The notes under the pieces are model-generated. The model did not search any database. It was not told where the DNA came from and was given only the letters and a program-made list of their open reading frames with translations. The position numbers were made by a program, and so were the translations under genes. From an uncultured Porphyromonadaceae bacterium (lineage in GTDB: Bacteria; Bacteroidota; Bacteroidia; Bacteroidales; Muribaculaceae), in assembly GCA_902461565.1 (NCBI GenBank), contig CABPYL010000011.1, positions 1 to 64,000 of the forward strand: a stretch of DNA of 64,000 nucleotides, read 5' to 3'. This document shows, piece after piece, positions 52,908 through 60,780 of this stretch (the stretch's first letter is position 1; each line of letters begins with the position of its first letter).

Positions 52908-55331
52908 TTATTCGTTAGTGTTGTCTTTGTCTTTCTTATTCTTGCTGGCGTAACCATAGCCGTATACGCTGCTGGATTTCTTGCCATAGTGGCCGTAATA
53001 TCCGTAACGGCTGTAGACGTATGCGCTGGAGTGGATGTCGACACCGTTGATAACGATGTAGGCATTGTTGAACGCGCCGCTTGCAATACCCTGTGTAAGC
53101 AGTTTAACGTTGTTGGTGGATGTGTAGTTGGCACGGGTAACGTACAGCTGTACATCCGAGTAGCGTGTCAGCAGGAAGGTATCGGAAATCACACCGATAG
53201 GAGCGGAGTCGATGATGATGTAATCGAACTTGTTGCGCAGGTATTCCATCAGGTTCTCCATACGCTTGGACATAAGAAGTTCGTTGGGGTTTGGCGGAAC
53301 GGGGCCGGCAGGTATAAGATACAGATTGGCGGATTCTTTTGTCTGTAATATCAACTTGTCTATATCGTCCGTCTGCCCCGATAGATAGGTTGTGATACCG
53401 AGTCGGTTTGTGAAGCCGACGCGTTTGGCGAGCATGGGACGACGCAAGTCGAGGCCGAGCATAACGGTTTTCTTGCCCATCAGGGCATATGTCATAGCCA
53501 GGTTGCCAGCAACGAATGTTTTGCCTTCGCCCGAAACAGATGAAGTTACCAATATTACCTTGTGGTGGCTGCCGTCGCGCGTGAAAGATATGTTGTTACG
53601 CAGCAGTCGGAAAAGCTCTGCTATGGCAGAGGAAACGTTGTCGCCGATAACGAAATCGGCGTGTTCGTCGGCTTTGCCCTGGTTTTCTGCAGTACATATT
53701 TCGCCGACCACAGGAATGTTTGTGATACGTTCAAGTTCCTCTTTGTTTGCAAATACGGGGAACAGCTGGCGCTTAACAAAGATAATTACACCCGGAATGG
53801 CGAGACCGATGATAAATGCTGCCGCGAAAATCATCATTTTGCGGGGCGATACAGGGAAACGGCTGCCGATTGGGTCTTCGATAAGACGGGCGGTGTTTGT
53901 CGCAAGCGTCTTCTGGAGGGCAATTTCTTCGCGGCGCTGAAGGAGGAAGGTGTAGATGTTGACCTTTACCTGCTGCTCGCGGAAGATTTCCTGCAGACCC
54001 TTGTCTACCGAGGGAGCTGAGGCAAGCTGTCCGGCACTGCGGTTTTCGAGGCTGCTTATGGATTTGCGGCGTGTATTCAGGCTGCGTTTTGCAGTATTGA
54101 GGTTCTGGAGGATACGTACTTTATCGCGGCTGAGCTCGTCGCGCATGCTCACTACCAATGGATTGTCCAGTGTGCTGCCTTCTAGAGTGCGGTTGAGGTT
54201 GGACACCTTGCGGTTGTACGATTCAATGATCGACGAAATTGTGGGATCGCTCACTGCGGCCGGGAGGGTTTCGTAACTGTCGGCCGAGGATACAATGCGT
54301 TCGATTTCATCGAAAATATTCATTTCGGCTTCAGTCTCGGCGAGTTCCTTCTCGTAGTCGCTCTTTAACGAGAGGTTAAGGTTAGACTGCATGGCGATGT
54401 CAGTAACGTTGTGCTGCTGGCGATAGGTTTCCAGGCGTCCTTCAACGTCGCTGAGCTCATCTGCTATCATAACAAGACGGTCGAGGATGAAAGCTTCGGT
54501 CTGTATGGCTGAGCGGTTCTTATCCTCGATGATGTTGCGGTTGTAGTAATCGAGCAGAGCGAGGATTATGTCGTCGCCTTTCTTCACCACGTCTGTGAGG
54601 TAGCTCAGGTGCATCACGTTCTCGGTTTTTTTCGCGAATTCGATGCTGAGGTTTGTGGAGATGTTTTCTGCTACATTGCGCGGATTGCTGATAACAATCT
54701 TTTCCTTTTTGTCGAACTTGCTGACGGTTGGCGAGAGCTTCAGATTTAGTGTTCCGTAGGACAGTTTGATATCGAGGGGCAGTTTTGCGTCCTTGAATTC
54801 TTTTTCTTCCTTAACATCTTTATATCGTGTTTTCACCTCGATGTTGTAGGAGCCGTTTCCTAAGGGGGCGACGGTAATGACAATGGCTGATGTGAGATCC
54901 TTGAGAGCCTCGCGGTCCATTTCGGCAACTACGGCATTGTTCTGGTACAGAGGGATGTCGCGCAGAGTGCCGCATTCATAATATGAATATGCCAGATTCA
55001 GGGAGTCCACAACGCGGACAATGCTGTTGCGCGAACGGAATACTTCCAGTTCGGTCTCGTCGCTGAAATCCTTCATGTTGAACAACGGATTCTTGCCGAT
55101 GTCCATGCTGAAGGCGTTCTGCTGGTTGTTGAGGTCATCCGAGAGGTAAACAGAGGCGTCTACCTTATATACGGGAATGCGCGAGGCGCAGAAAAAGTAT
55201 GCAGCTACAAGGCATACAACTACACTTATTGCGAACCACTTCCAGTTGGACAAGTAGTTTAGGAGCAGGCCTTTGGTATCGAAACTTTCGTTTTCTTCGG
55301 TCTGAGCCTGCTGTAAATTTTCTGTCGACAT
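52908..55331 (-). CDS. wzc: Polysaccharide biosynthesis tyrosine autokinase (Wzc/GumC type)
   Basis: An 807-residue inner-membrane co-polymerase with a fused BY-kinase. An N-terminal Wzz domain has TM1 near 32-52 and a second TM near 505-525 (MMIFAAAFIIGLAIPGVIIF), with a long periplasmic coiled coil between. The cytoplasmic kinase shows Walker A SSVSGEGKTFVAGN, Walker A' MLGLDLRRPM and Walker B IIIDSAPIG. The C-terminal tail (about 773-800) holds nine tyrosines in a Gly/Tyr cluster, the expected autophosphorylation site. It controls chain length and export of a capsular or exopolysaccharide together with Wza, encoded immediately upstream. No glycosyltransferases are nearby, so the rest of the pathway is encoded elsewhere. 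Confidence 0.93.
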   Translation of the reverse strand: MSTENLQQAQTEENESFDTKGLLLNYLSNWKWFAISVVVCLVAAYFFCASRIPVYKVDASVYLSDDLNNQQNAFSMDIGKNPLFNMKDFSDETELEVFRSRNSIVRVVDSLNLAYSYYECGTLRDIPLYQNNAVVAEMDREALKDLTSAIVITVAPLGNGSYNIEVKTRYKDVKEEKEFKDAKLPLDIKLSYGTLNLKLSPTVSKFDKKEKIVISNPRNVAENISTNLSIEFAKKTENVMHLSYLTDVVKKGDDIILALLDYYNRNIIEDKNRSAIQTEAFILDRLVMIADELSDVEGRLETYRQQHNVTDIAMQSNLNLSLKSDYEKELAETEAEMNIFDEIERIVSSADSYETLPAAVSDPTISSIIESYNRKVSNLNRTLEGSTLDNPLVVSMRDELSRDKVRILQNLNTAKRSLNTRRKSISSLENRSAGQLASAPSVDKGLQEIFREQQVKVNIYTFLLQRREEIALQKTLATNTARLIEDPIGSRFPVSPRKMMIFAAAFIIGLAIPGVIIFVKRQLFPVFANKEELERITNIPVVGEICTAENQGKADEHADFVIGDNVSSAIAELFRLLRNNISFTRDGSHHKVILVTSSVSGEGKTFVAGNLAMTYALMGKKTVMLGLDLRRPMLAKRVGFTNRLGITTYLSGQTDDIDKLILQTKESANLYLIPAGPVPPNPNELLMSKRMENLMEYLRNKFDYIIIDSAPIGVISDTFLLTRYSDVQLYVTRANYTSTNNVKLLTQGIASGAFNNAYIVINGVDIHSSAYVYSRYGYYGHYGKKSSSVYGYGYASKNKKDKDNTNE

Positions 55332-55343
55332 ATCGTTAAGTGA

Positions 55344-56195
55344 TTATTTTGTAAGGTTAAGGATACCTATGATAAGAGAAGCCAAAGAGGAAACGCCGCC
55401 GACAACAGATATGGTTGCGGTAACAGCGGGGTCCATCTGCCAGGCGTTCTTACGCATGGATTTGTTAGGTGTAACGTAGATGTAGTCGCTCTGTTGCAGA
55501 ACATAGTAAGGAGAGAGAAGGAAGTTCTTGTCGTTGATGTCGAGTTTGTGCACTTCGCGGGTACCGTCGGAGTTCGTGCGGAACAGGAGGATGTCGGTAC
55601 GGTCGCCCTTGATATCAAGGTCGCCGGCCATAGATATGGCCTCAAGGAAAGTCATGCGCTCGTTTTTGGACTGATATACGCCGGGGTTCTTGACGGCACC
55701 GGCCACCGTTACGCGGAAGTTCATCAGACGGATATCTACCGATGGTTTTTCGGTGACATATTTGGGATATATCGCATCGCATATTTCTTTTGCCACCTGG
55801 GCTTTGGTGTGGCCGGCAACAGGTATCTTGCCAACGATGGGGAAGTCGATGCAGCCGTCGGCGTTGACGAGATAGTAGTCGGTGGATACTTCCAGACCGT
55901 TGTTGTTGTACGAGTTGATGTTTGTCATCTGCATCGTGCCGATTTTGCCTTCGGCATCGATGTATTTACCTTTGTTGAACGGGGCCATCGCCTGCATGTT
56001 AACACCAGTAACCTGGATGTTTAATAGGTCGCCCACAGAGAGAACAGGATCCTGGTTCATCTGAACCATATTCAGTGAATCGGCAGGAAGTGTGTTGGCG
56101 CCTACGAAGTAGGGTACCGTCTTTGTATTGCCGCAACTTGTTAGCAATAAGGTCAATAGCAGACCTGCGGTAAAAGTAATGGATAGTATCTTCAT
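55344..56195 (-). CDS. wza: Polysaccharide export lipoprotein (Wza type)
   Basis: A 283-residue outer-membrane lipoprotein: signal MKILSITFTAGLLLTLLLTSC with Cys21 as lipid anchor. The Poly_export domain (about 45-160) carries LSVGDLLNIQVTGVN and YLVNADGCIDFPIVGKI. An SLBB domain (about 168-240) carries VTVAGAVKNPGVYQ. There is a C-terminal hydrophobic segment near 257-280, as in Wza-family channels. It precedes wzc by 12 nt on the same strand. It is somewhat shorter than E. coli Wza (379 aa), as is usual in Bacteroidota. Confidence 0.93.
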   Translation of the reverse strand: MKILSITFTAGLLLTLLLTSCGNTKTVPYFVGANTLPADSLNMVQMNQDPVLSVGDLLNIQVTGVNMQAMAPFNKGKYIDAEGKIGTMQMTNINSYNNNGLEVSTDYYLVNADGCIDFPIVGKIPVAGHTKAQVAKEICDAIYPKYVTEKPSVDIRLMNFRVTVAGAVKNPGVYQSKNERMTFLEAISMAGDLDIKGDRTDILLFRTNSDGTREVHKLDINDKNFLLSPYYVLQQSDYIYVTPNKSMRKNAWQMDPAVTATISVVGGVSSLASLIIGILNLTK

Positions 56196-56239
56196 AAGTC
56201 GATTATTATTCTGATTTTCCGGATGTTTGAATATAGTTG

Positions 56240-56270
56240 CAAAGTTAGCGATTTTGGGCCGCTTTGCAAA
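56240..56270 (-). promoter_or_regulatory. wza-wzc promoter (TTTG-N19-TAACTTTG)
   Basis: Read leftward, TTTG (56267-56270) is followed by a 19-bp spacer and TAACTTTG (56240-56247), 45 bp before the wza start. The surrounding 56196-56381 region is AT-rich with no other feature seen. Confidence 0.75.
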
Positions 56271-56381
56271 AATTTAGCATAAATTTTGCGTCTGTGTGCC
56301 CTTTTTGTGTCTTTTTACCCTTTTTATGTTCAAAAAATACTTATTCGGTAAGTTGTGATAAATGTCGGACCGGTAAAAACA

Positions 56382-56960
56382 TTACAGTGCGCCGGCCGTC
56401 TGCAGCAGACGGCTATAAAATGCAGCCTTTTCCTCGAGTTTAAGCGGGTATGCACGGCTTGTGGACGGCATACGCCACAACCGCATGCCATCTTCCGTGG
56501 TCGTGTATTCACCCATCTTAGGAACGTCGGTGCCGGTTATTGTGGCTATTACCTGTGCAGCTTTCTCGCCGGTGGTGGCGATGTCGCGGCAAAGAGGCAT
56601 ATGGGCGAGCAATTCGAACAATAGCACAGGCTCCACAATTTCCAGAAATTTATCGGAGGCATTGCCTTTGAGCCGACGTGCTTTGCGGGCGGTATCGTTC
56701 ATGGCTATGCCGTGTGCGGTGAGAAGCTTTTTAATCTCGTCGAGCTGGAAATTTTTGCCGGTAGAATCGAGGAGCGCCTTGCGGTCGCCGAAGTATATAA
56801 GTCCCATCATATACCAGAAATCGTTGGTGCGGTTTGGGTAGTAGAAGTTCATGTTCCAACGGTGGGGACCCGGAGGAAAGGTTCCCATAATCAGTACTTT
56901 TGCTCCCTCGGGGATGAAGGGCGGCCAGGGATGTGTTTCTATGTCGGGTGCTTCGATCAT
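56382..56960 (-). CDS. Uracil/hypoxanthine-DNA glycosylase family protein
   Basis: A 192-residue protein of the uracil-DNA glycosylase superfamily. The best match by eye is the family 6/HDG branch, which removes hypoxanthine (deaminated adenine) and related bases. Motif 1 appears as LIMGTFPPGPHRWNMNFYYP, then NDFWYMMG. The second motif is MPSTSRAYP, matching the LPSTSPANA-type motif of HDG. Glycosylase activity is therefore plausible, but the exact base cannot be read from sequence. Its start overlaps the preceding barrel gene by 4 nt, placing a DNA-repair protein in an operon of envelope proteins. Confidence 0.8.
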   Translation of the reverse strand: MIEAPDIETHPWPPFIPEGAKVLIMGTFPPGPHRWNMNFYYPNRTNDFWYMMGLIYFGDRKALLDSTGKNFQLDEIKKLLTAHGIAMNDTARKARRLKGNASDKFLEIVEPVLLFELLAHMPLCRDIATTGEKAAQVIATITGTDVPKMGEYTTTEDGMRLWRMPSTSRAYPLKLEEKAAFYSRLLQTAGAL

Positions 56961-57634
56961 CTGATTCGAAAATTATAGCCAAGCGATATCTCGATACTCA
57001 TGTTTCGCGATGCGCTGAAAGTATCGGCTTTCGAGGCCGGGAAAATATTACCTAAACCATAGTAGAAACGACCTTCTACTATAACCGAGTGCTTTGGATG
57101 GAAATAGAACTCACATCCTATGCCGGCGCATATTCCATAGTCGAATTTATTTTTTACCTCGGCCCACAGCTGTTCGGTCTGGCGGTTGGCCGGAAAGTTG
57201 GGCACGGTGTTGGTGTGTTCGTAATCGAAGTCGGATTTTGTCTTGTTCCCTATCATGTAGGCGAATTGCGGCCCCAGGTTCACAAAGCCTTTGAAACGTC
57301 GTGAACCGAAGTATATATGCGTCAGAATAGGCAGGTTAAGGTATGTGAGGCTGCGCGAATAGCTGAAGGGATGCTCTTCGAAGTTCTCTTTCCATCCGCG
57401 CTGCACCCAGCCGAATTCGGCGATGACACCGAATATTTTTTCCTCGCTGTACCGGAATGTTACGGCGCCTTGCGATCCAATGTTCCAGCTCTGCTTTACT
57501 GATGGCGAGAACGATATCTCGCCCATCGAGACGCCTCCTTTTCCGCCGATCCATATATGCGGGCGGTAATGTGTTTCAGCTGTCGCCGCCAATGCAGCCA
57601 GTACAACGACGGCGGCTGTCAGAAAATTCCTCAT
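56957..57634 (-). CDS. PorT-like outer-membrane beta-barrel protein
   Basis: A 225-residue protein with a signal peptide (about 1-19, ending ATAET). It is built as an 8- to 10-strand beta barrel: IWIGGKGGVSMGEIS, LPILTHIYFGSRRFKGFVNLGPQFAYM and a final strand EISLGYNFRIR. It fits the PorT/OMP_b-brl_2 family. True PorT is a T9SS component, but the family includes many unrelated small barrels, so T9SS function is not established. Gene overlaps of 4 nt at both ends tie it to the LysM protein upstream and the DNA glycosylase downstream. Confidence 0.8.
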   Translation of the reverse strand: MRNFLTAAVVVLAALAATAETHYRPHIWIGGKGGVSMGEISFSPSVKQSWNIGSQGAVTFRYSEEKIFGVIAEFGWVQRGWKENFEEHPFSYSRSLTYLNLPILTHIYFGSRRFKGFVNLGPQFAYMIGNKTKSDFDYEHTNTVPNFPANRQTEQLWAEVKNKFDYGICAGIGCEFYFHPKHSVIVEGRFYYGLGNIFPASKADTFSASRNMSIEISLGYNFRIR

Positions 57635-59100
57635 ATTGTCTGTTCCGATATCCTGCCGTCGGGCTGGTATTCAAGAATATATAGGGTGGCGTTGCTGTAG
57701 CCCTCGCCAGTTCTCTCAAATTCGAAAGCCGACTGCACGCCTTCGAAAATCTTAGGGAACTCGGGGTCGAATACACCATTGTTGGCCCGCAGGTTCTTGA
57801 TAAGACAGCATGCGGTGTCGAAACCTAAGATTGCCTGGGAAGGGACGCTTTCTATGATGTCGGAACCGTACCAGTAGCGGAAATCGTTTTCTAAGTTACG
57901 TGCCGCGAAACCCGAGAAATTGTCGAAGAAACGCGAATATAACGTAACCTCCAGCTTGTGGAGCATGTCGAGGGCCTCGCCGCGGAATGCTGTCCAGTCC
58001 GGATAACCGAACAAGGCTACCTGTGGCGTCGGTGCCAGCGGGTCGAAATCTTCCGCCTCGGTGTCAACTCTCGAAATTTTGTCGCGGAACATTTTAAGCG
58101 TGTGGGCGAATCTGTTGAATTCGGCGAGCGAGCCGGAAGTGGGAACCATCACATATTTCTCACCGGCACCTGCCGGCAACGACTCGAGGGTGGCCATCGT
58201 AAGGTTGTTTTCATATTCCAGCACCATCGGAACTATGTTACGCTCGGCAAGCCGTTCGTTAAGGTACGAAACAAACGCTTCCTTGTCTTTCTTTCCGGCG
58301 GTGTTCCTCAGTATTACAGGCGTGAATGCGCCGTATCGCGTAATAAAGGCATCGGCAGCAAGTTTATACATCTGCTTCTGGGGAATGTTGGCCTGTATTA
58401 CCATCGGATTGGTAAGATACAGGGAATCGTGAACGGTGAAGATGTTGAAAACGCGCGTTTGCGTCGCGACAGCATCGGCGGCAATGGACGACAAGGCCTG
58501 CTGATTGTTCGGTGCAACGATTATCGCCGCCTCGGCAACTTCGCGGAGGCGCATAATGCTATCGAGGGCGATTGACGTCGATTCGGTATCGAAAGCGGCT
58601 ATGTTTACGTGCCCGTTTCGCCTGGCAAGTGTATCGGCACCGATAAGGAAGCCTTTATAGAAGTCGAGAGCGAGCTCATTTGTGCGCGACTGTTCTGCTT
58701 TGTCAAGCCCGAAAGGCAGCAGGAGCGCTATCGTCGGTTCCTTCTGCATCATCGCCGGCTGCGGATCTGTTTCATCGACAATCCGGTCCCGATCGCCGTC
58801 TATTTCCTCGGCTCTCTCCCGCAGTTCGTCGGAATTTATCTGTGCGTATTCCGAGACGGGGAAATATAGCTCCATACCCTTTTTAACACCGTCGTTAACA
58901 GACGGATTGTGGCGAACTATTTCTTCCCGCGAAAGATTCAGCCGTTTGGCTATGCCGTAGACGCTCTCTTTTTTCTCAACCTTATAAAAATACACCATGT
59001 GTCCGTTTACCGTCTTTATGGGAAGGTCGAGTGCCTGCATGGCGAAGCCGGCAAACATCACTGCTGCCGCGAAGATATATCGTGATATAATAGCCTTCAT
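57631..59100 (-). CDS. LysM-domain protein with periplasmic-binding-protein-like domain
   Basis: Start chosen at 59100 (489 aa) so that a signal peptide MKAIISRYIFAAAVMFAGFA leads the protein. One LysM domain (about 35-82: YKVEKKESVYGIAKRLNLSREEIVRHNPSV) is followed by a type I periplasmic-binding-protein-like fold (about 100-480). That fold includes PTIALLLPFGLDKAEQ and DTESTSIALDSIMRLREV, resembling branched-chain amino-acid or Leu/Ile/Val-binding proteins and LpoA-like regulators. LysM suggests peptidoglycan binding, so a role in cell-wall sensing or assembly is likely. It heads a three-gene operon with a promoter just upstream. Confidence 0.8.
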   Translation of the reverse strand: MKAIISRYIFAAAVMFAGFAMQALDLPIKTVNGHMVYFYKVEKKESVYGIAKRLNLSREEIVRHNPSVNDGVKKGMELYFPVSEYAQINSDELRERAEEIDGDRDRIVDETDPQPAMMQKEPTIALLLPFGLDKAEQSRTNELALDFYKGFLIGADTLARRNGHVNIAAFDTESTSIALDSIMRLREVAEAAIIVAPNNQQALSSIAADAVATQTRVFNIFTVHDSLYLTNPMVIQANIPQKQMYKLAADAFITRYGAFTPVILRNTAGKKDKEAFVSYLNERLAERNIVPMVLEYENNLTMATLESLPAGAGEKYVMVPTSGSLAEFNRFAHTLKMFRDKISRVDTEAEDFDPLAPTPQVALFGYPDWTAFRGEALDMLHKLEVTLYSRFFDNFSGFAARNLENDFRYWYGSDIIESVPSQAILGFDTACCLIKNLRANNGVFDPEFPKIFEGVQSAFEFERTGEGYSNATLYILEYQPDGRISEQTI

Positions 59101-59124
59101 TGCTTTTTGTGTCTTATCAAACCA

Positions 59125-59156
59125 CAAAGCTACAAAAAAACCTCCGAATGTGCAAA
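59125..59156 (-). promoter_or_regulatory. Promoter of the LysM-barrel-glycosylase operon
   Basis: Read leftward, TTTG (59153-59156), a 20-bp spacer and TAGCTTTG (59125-59132), 25 bp before the start at 59100. Confidence 0.7.
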
Positions 59157-59193
59157 CGGCCGAAAATAGGTGGCTTTGTAGTGATGGAGGCTG

Positions 59194-60633
59194 TTATTCT
59201 TTGTGGTCTTCGGCGTAGGCGCAGGACGGGCAGTAGCTGGAGCCGTCGAAACAGTGGGTGCAGATTCGTTTCTTGGGCAGACCGATGCTTGCCACCAGTT
59301 CCTCGATGGTGCTGAACTTAAGCGTAGTGAGTCCGAGACGTCGGGCAATTTCATCGACCAACCGCTGATATTCAGGGGTTCCGGTTGTGGCGTAGCGTTC
59401 TATGTTCTTTTTGTCGTCGCCCTCGAAATCGCGGATTATCTGACGGGTGATAAGCTCGAGGTCGGATTTCGACGATGTGAAGCCTATATATTTGCAGCCG
59501 TAGACGAGGGGGGGACAGGAGATGCGGGCATGCACTTCGCGGACACCGCCTTCGAAGAACGTGTGAACGTTGTCGCGCAGCTGAGTGCCGCGTACAATGG
59601 AGTCGTCGCAGAAAACGGCACGGCTGTTGTTGAGGATGGCACGGTTGGGAATAAGCTTCATCTTGGCTACGAGAGCGCGGCGGCTCTGATGGCTGGGGGT
59701 GAAACTGCGGGGCCATGTGGGTGTGTATTTTAGCACTGCACGGCGGTATGGTATGCCGTGGCCTTCGGAATAGCCCAACGCGAAGCCCACGCCAGAATCG
59801 GGTATACCGCAAACAATGTCGGCCTCGGTGTTATCGCGGCGTCCCATGCGTACGCCGGCGTTCTCGCGCACATATTCGGCGTTGATGCCGTTATAGTCGC
59901 TAGCGGGGAAACCGTAGTAAACCCACAGGAAAGAGCATATCTGCTCGCGCGGAGCGGGTTTCTGAAGCACTTCGATGCTGTCGGCACGCAGCCGCACAAT
60001 CTCGCCAGGACCAACGTCGCGCACGCGGTCGTAGCCCAGGTTGGGGAAGGCACACGATTCGCTGGTGGCCGCGTAGCCGTCTTCTTTCTTTCCTATCACT
60101 ATAGGCGTTCGCCCGAGGTAGTCGCGCGCGGCGATGATGCCATCCTCGGTGAGTATAAGCATGGAGCATGAACCTTGCACCTTTTTATATACAAGATTTA
60201 TGCCGTCCACAAAATCCTTGCCCATATTTATGAGTAGGGCGATGAGTTCGGTCTGGTTGATTACGTTGGCCGATAATTCGCTGAAGTGCATTTTCTGCTC
60301 GAGGAGTTCGGCTGCTATGCTGCGCACGTTGTCGATTTTGGCCACCGTAACCACGGCGTAGCGTCCGAGGTGGGAGTTTACCAGGATTGGCTGAGGATCT
60401 GTGTCGCTGATTACGCCAAGGCCCTGGTTGCCTTTGAATTCGTCTAACTCCGATTCGAACACCGATCTGAAGTAGTTCCGTTCGATACTGTGGATTGTGC
60501 GGTTGAAACCATGTTCGGGGTCGAATGTTACCATTCCGGCTCGTTTTGTGCCGAGATGCGAGTTGTAGTCAGTACCATAGAACACATCGTTGATGCATTC
60601 TTTCTTGGAAATTGCTCCGAAGAAGCCACCCAT
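59194..60633 (-). CDS. PurF-like amidophosphoribosyltransferase homologue lacking the glutaminase Cys
   Basis: The 479-residue protein (start at 60633) has the two-domain layout of glutamine-PRPP amidotransferase (PurF): an N-terminal Ntn glutaminase fold and a C-terminal phosphoribosyltransferase fold. The PRPP loop AVFCDDSIVRGTQ is well kept. The N-terminus reads MGGFFGAIS where true PurF has MCGVFG, so the catalytic Cys1 is replaced by Gly. The later glutamine-site residues (HTRYST region, here SHLGRYAV) also differ. The C-terminal CTHCFDGSSYCPSC cluster resembles the cysteines that hold the [4Fe-4S] cluster in Bacillus PurF. It may be an ammonia-dependent or regulatory paralogue, or a different phosphoribosyltransferase. 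No purine genes are adjacent. Confidence 0.85.
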   Translation of the reverse strand: MGGFFGAISKKECINDVFYGTDYNSHLGTKRAGMVTFDPEHGFNRTIHSIERNYFRSVFESELDEFKGNQGLGVISDTDPQPILVNSHLGRYAVVTVAKIDNVRSIAAELLEQKMHFSELSANVINQTELIALLINMGKDFVDGINLVYKKVQGSCSMLILTEDGIIAARDYLGRTPIVIGKKEDGYAATSESCAFPNLGYDRVRDVGPGEIVRLRADSIEVLQKPAPREQICSFLWVYYGFPASDYNGINAEYVRENAGVRMGRRDNTEADIVCGIPDSGVGFALGYSEGHGIPYRRAVLKYTPTWPRSFTPSHQSRRALVAKMKLIPNRAILNNSRAVFCDDSIVRGTQLRDNVHTFFEGGVREVHARISCPPLVYGCKYIGFTSSKSDLELITRQIIRDFEGDDKKNIERYATTGTPEYQRLVDEIARRLGLTTLKFSTIEELVASIGLPKKRICTHCFDGSSYCPSCAYAEDHKE

Positions 60634-60668
60634 ATTAGTCTTTTTTAGAAATTCTGCTTTTGGAGCTG

Positions 60669-60676
60669 CAAAGTTA
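60669..60676 (-). promoter_or_regulatory. Promoter -7 element of the PurF-like gene
   Basis: Read leftward, TAACTTTG lies 35 bp before the start at 60633 and fits TAnnTTTG. Confidence 0.55.
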
Positions 60677-60723
60677 CGCAAAAAAATCTATACGACAGTT
60701 ATCATTTTGTTAAAATGGAAAAG

Positions 60724-60757
60724 AAAAATAGCCACGACACCCGAGGGCGCCGTGGCT
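60724..60757 (-). terminator. pfp terminator
   Basis: AGCCACG/CGTGGCT (60730-60736 with 60751-60757) forms the outer stem of a GC-rich hairpin. On the minus strand it is followed by ATTTTTC. It lies 24 nt after the pfp stop. Confidence 0.75.
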
Positions 60758-60780
60758 GCAAGCTGATATTTGGAAGTGTG

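Noticed and set aside
52908..56195. Capsule biosynthesis locus
   Set aside because: Only wza and wzc are present; flanking genes are an ECF sigma operon and a LysM/barrel operon, with no glycosyltransferase.
56957..57634. Genuine T9SS component PorT
   Set aside because: The barrel fits the broad PorT-like family, but nothing in the sequence or neighbourhood separates it from other small outer-membrane barrels.
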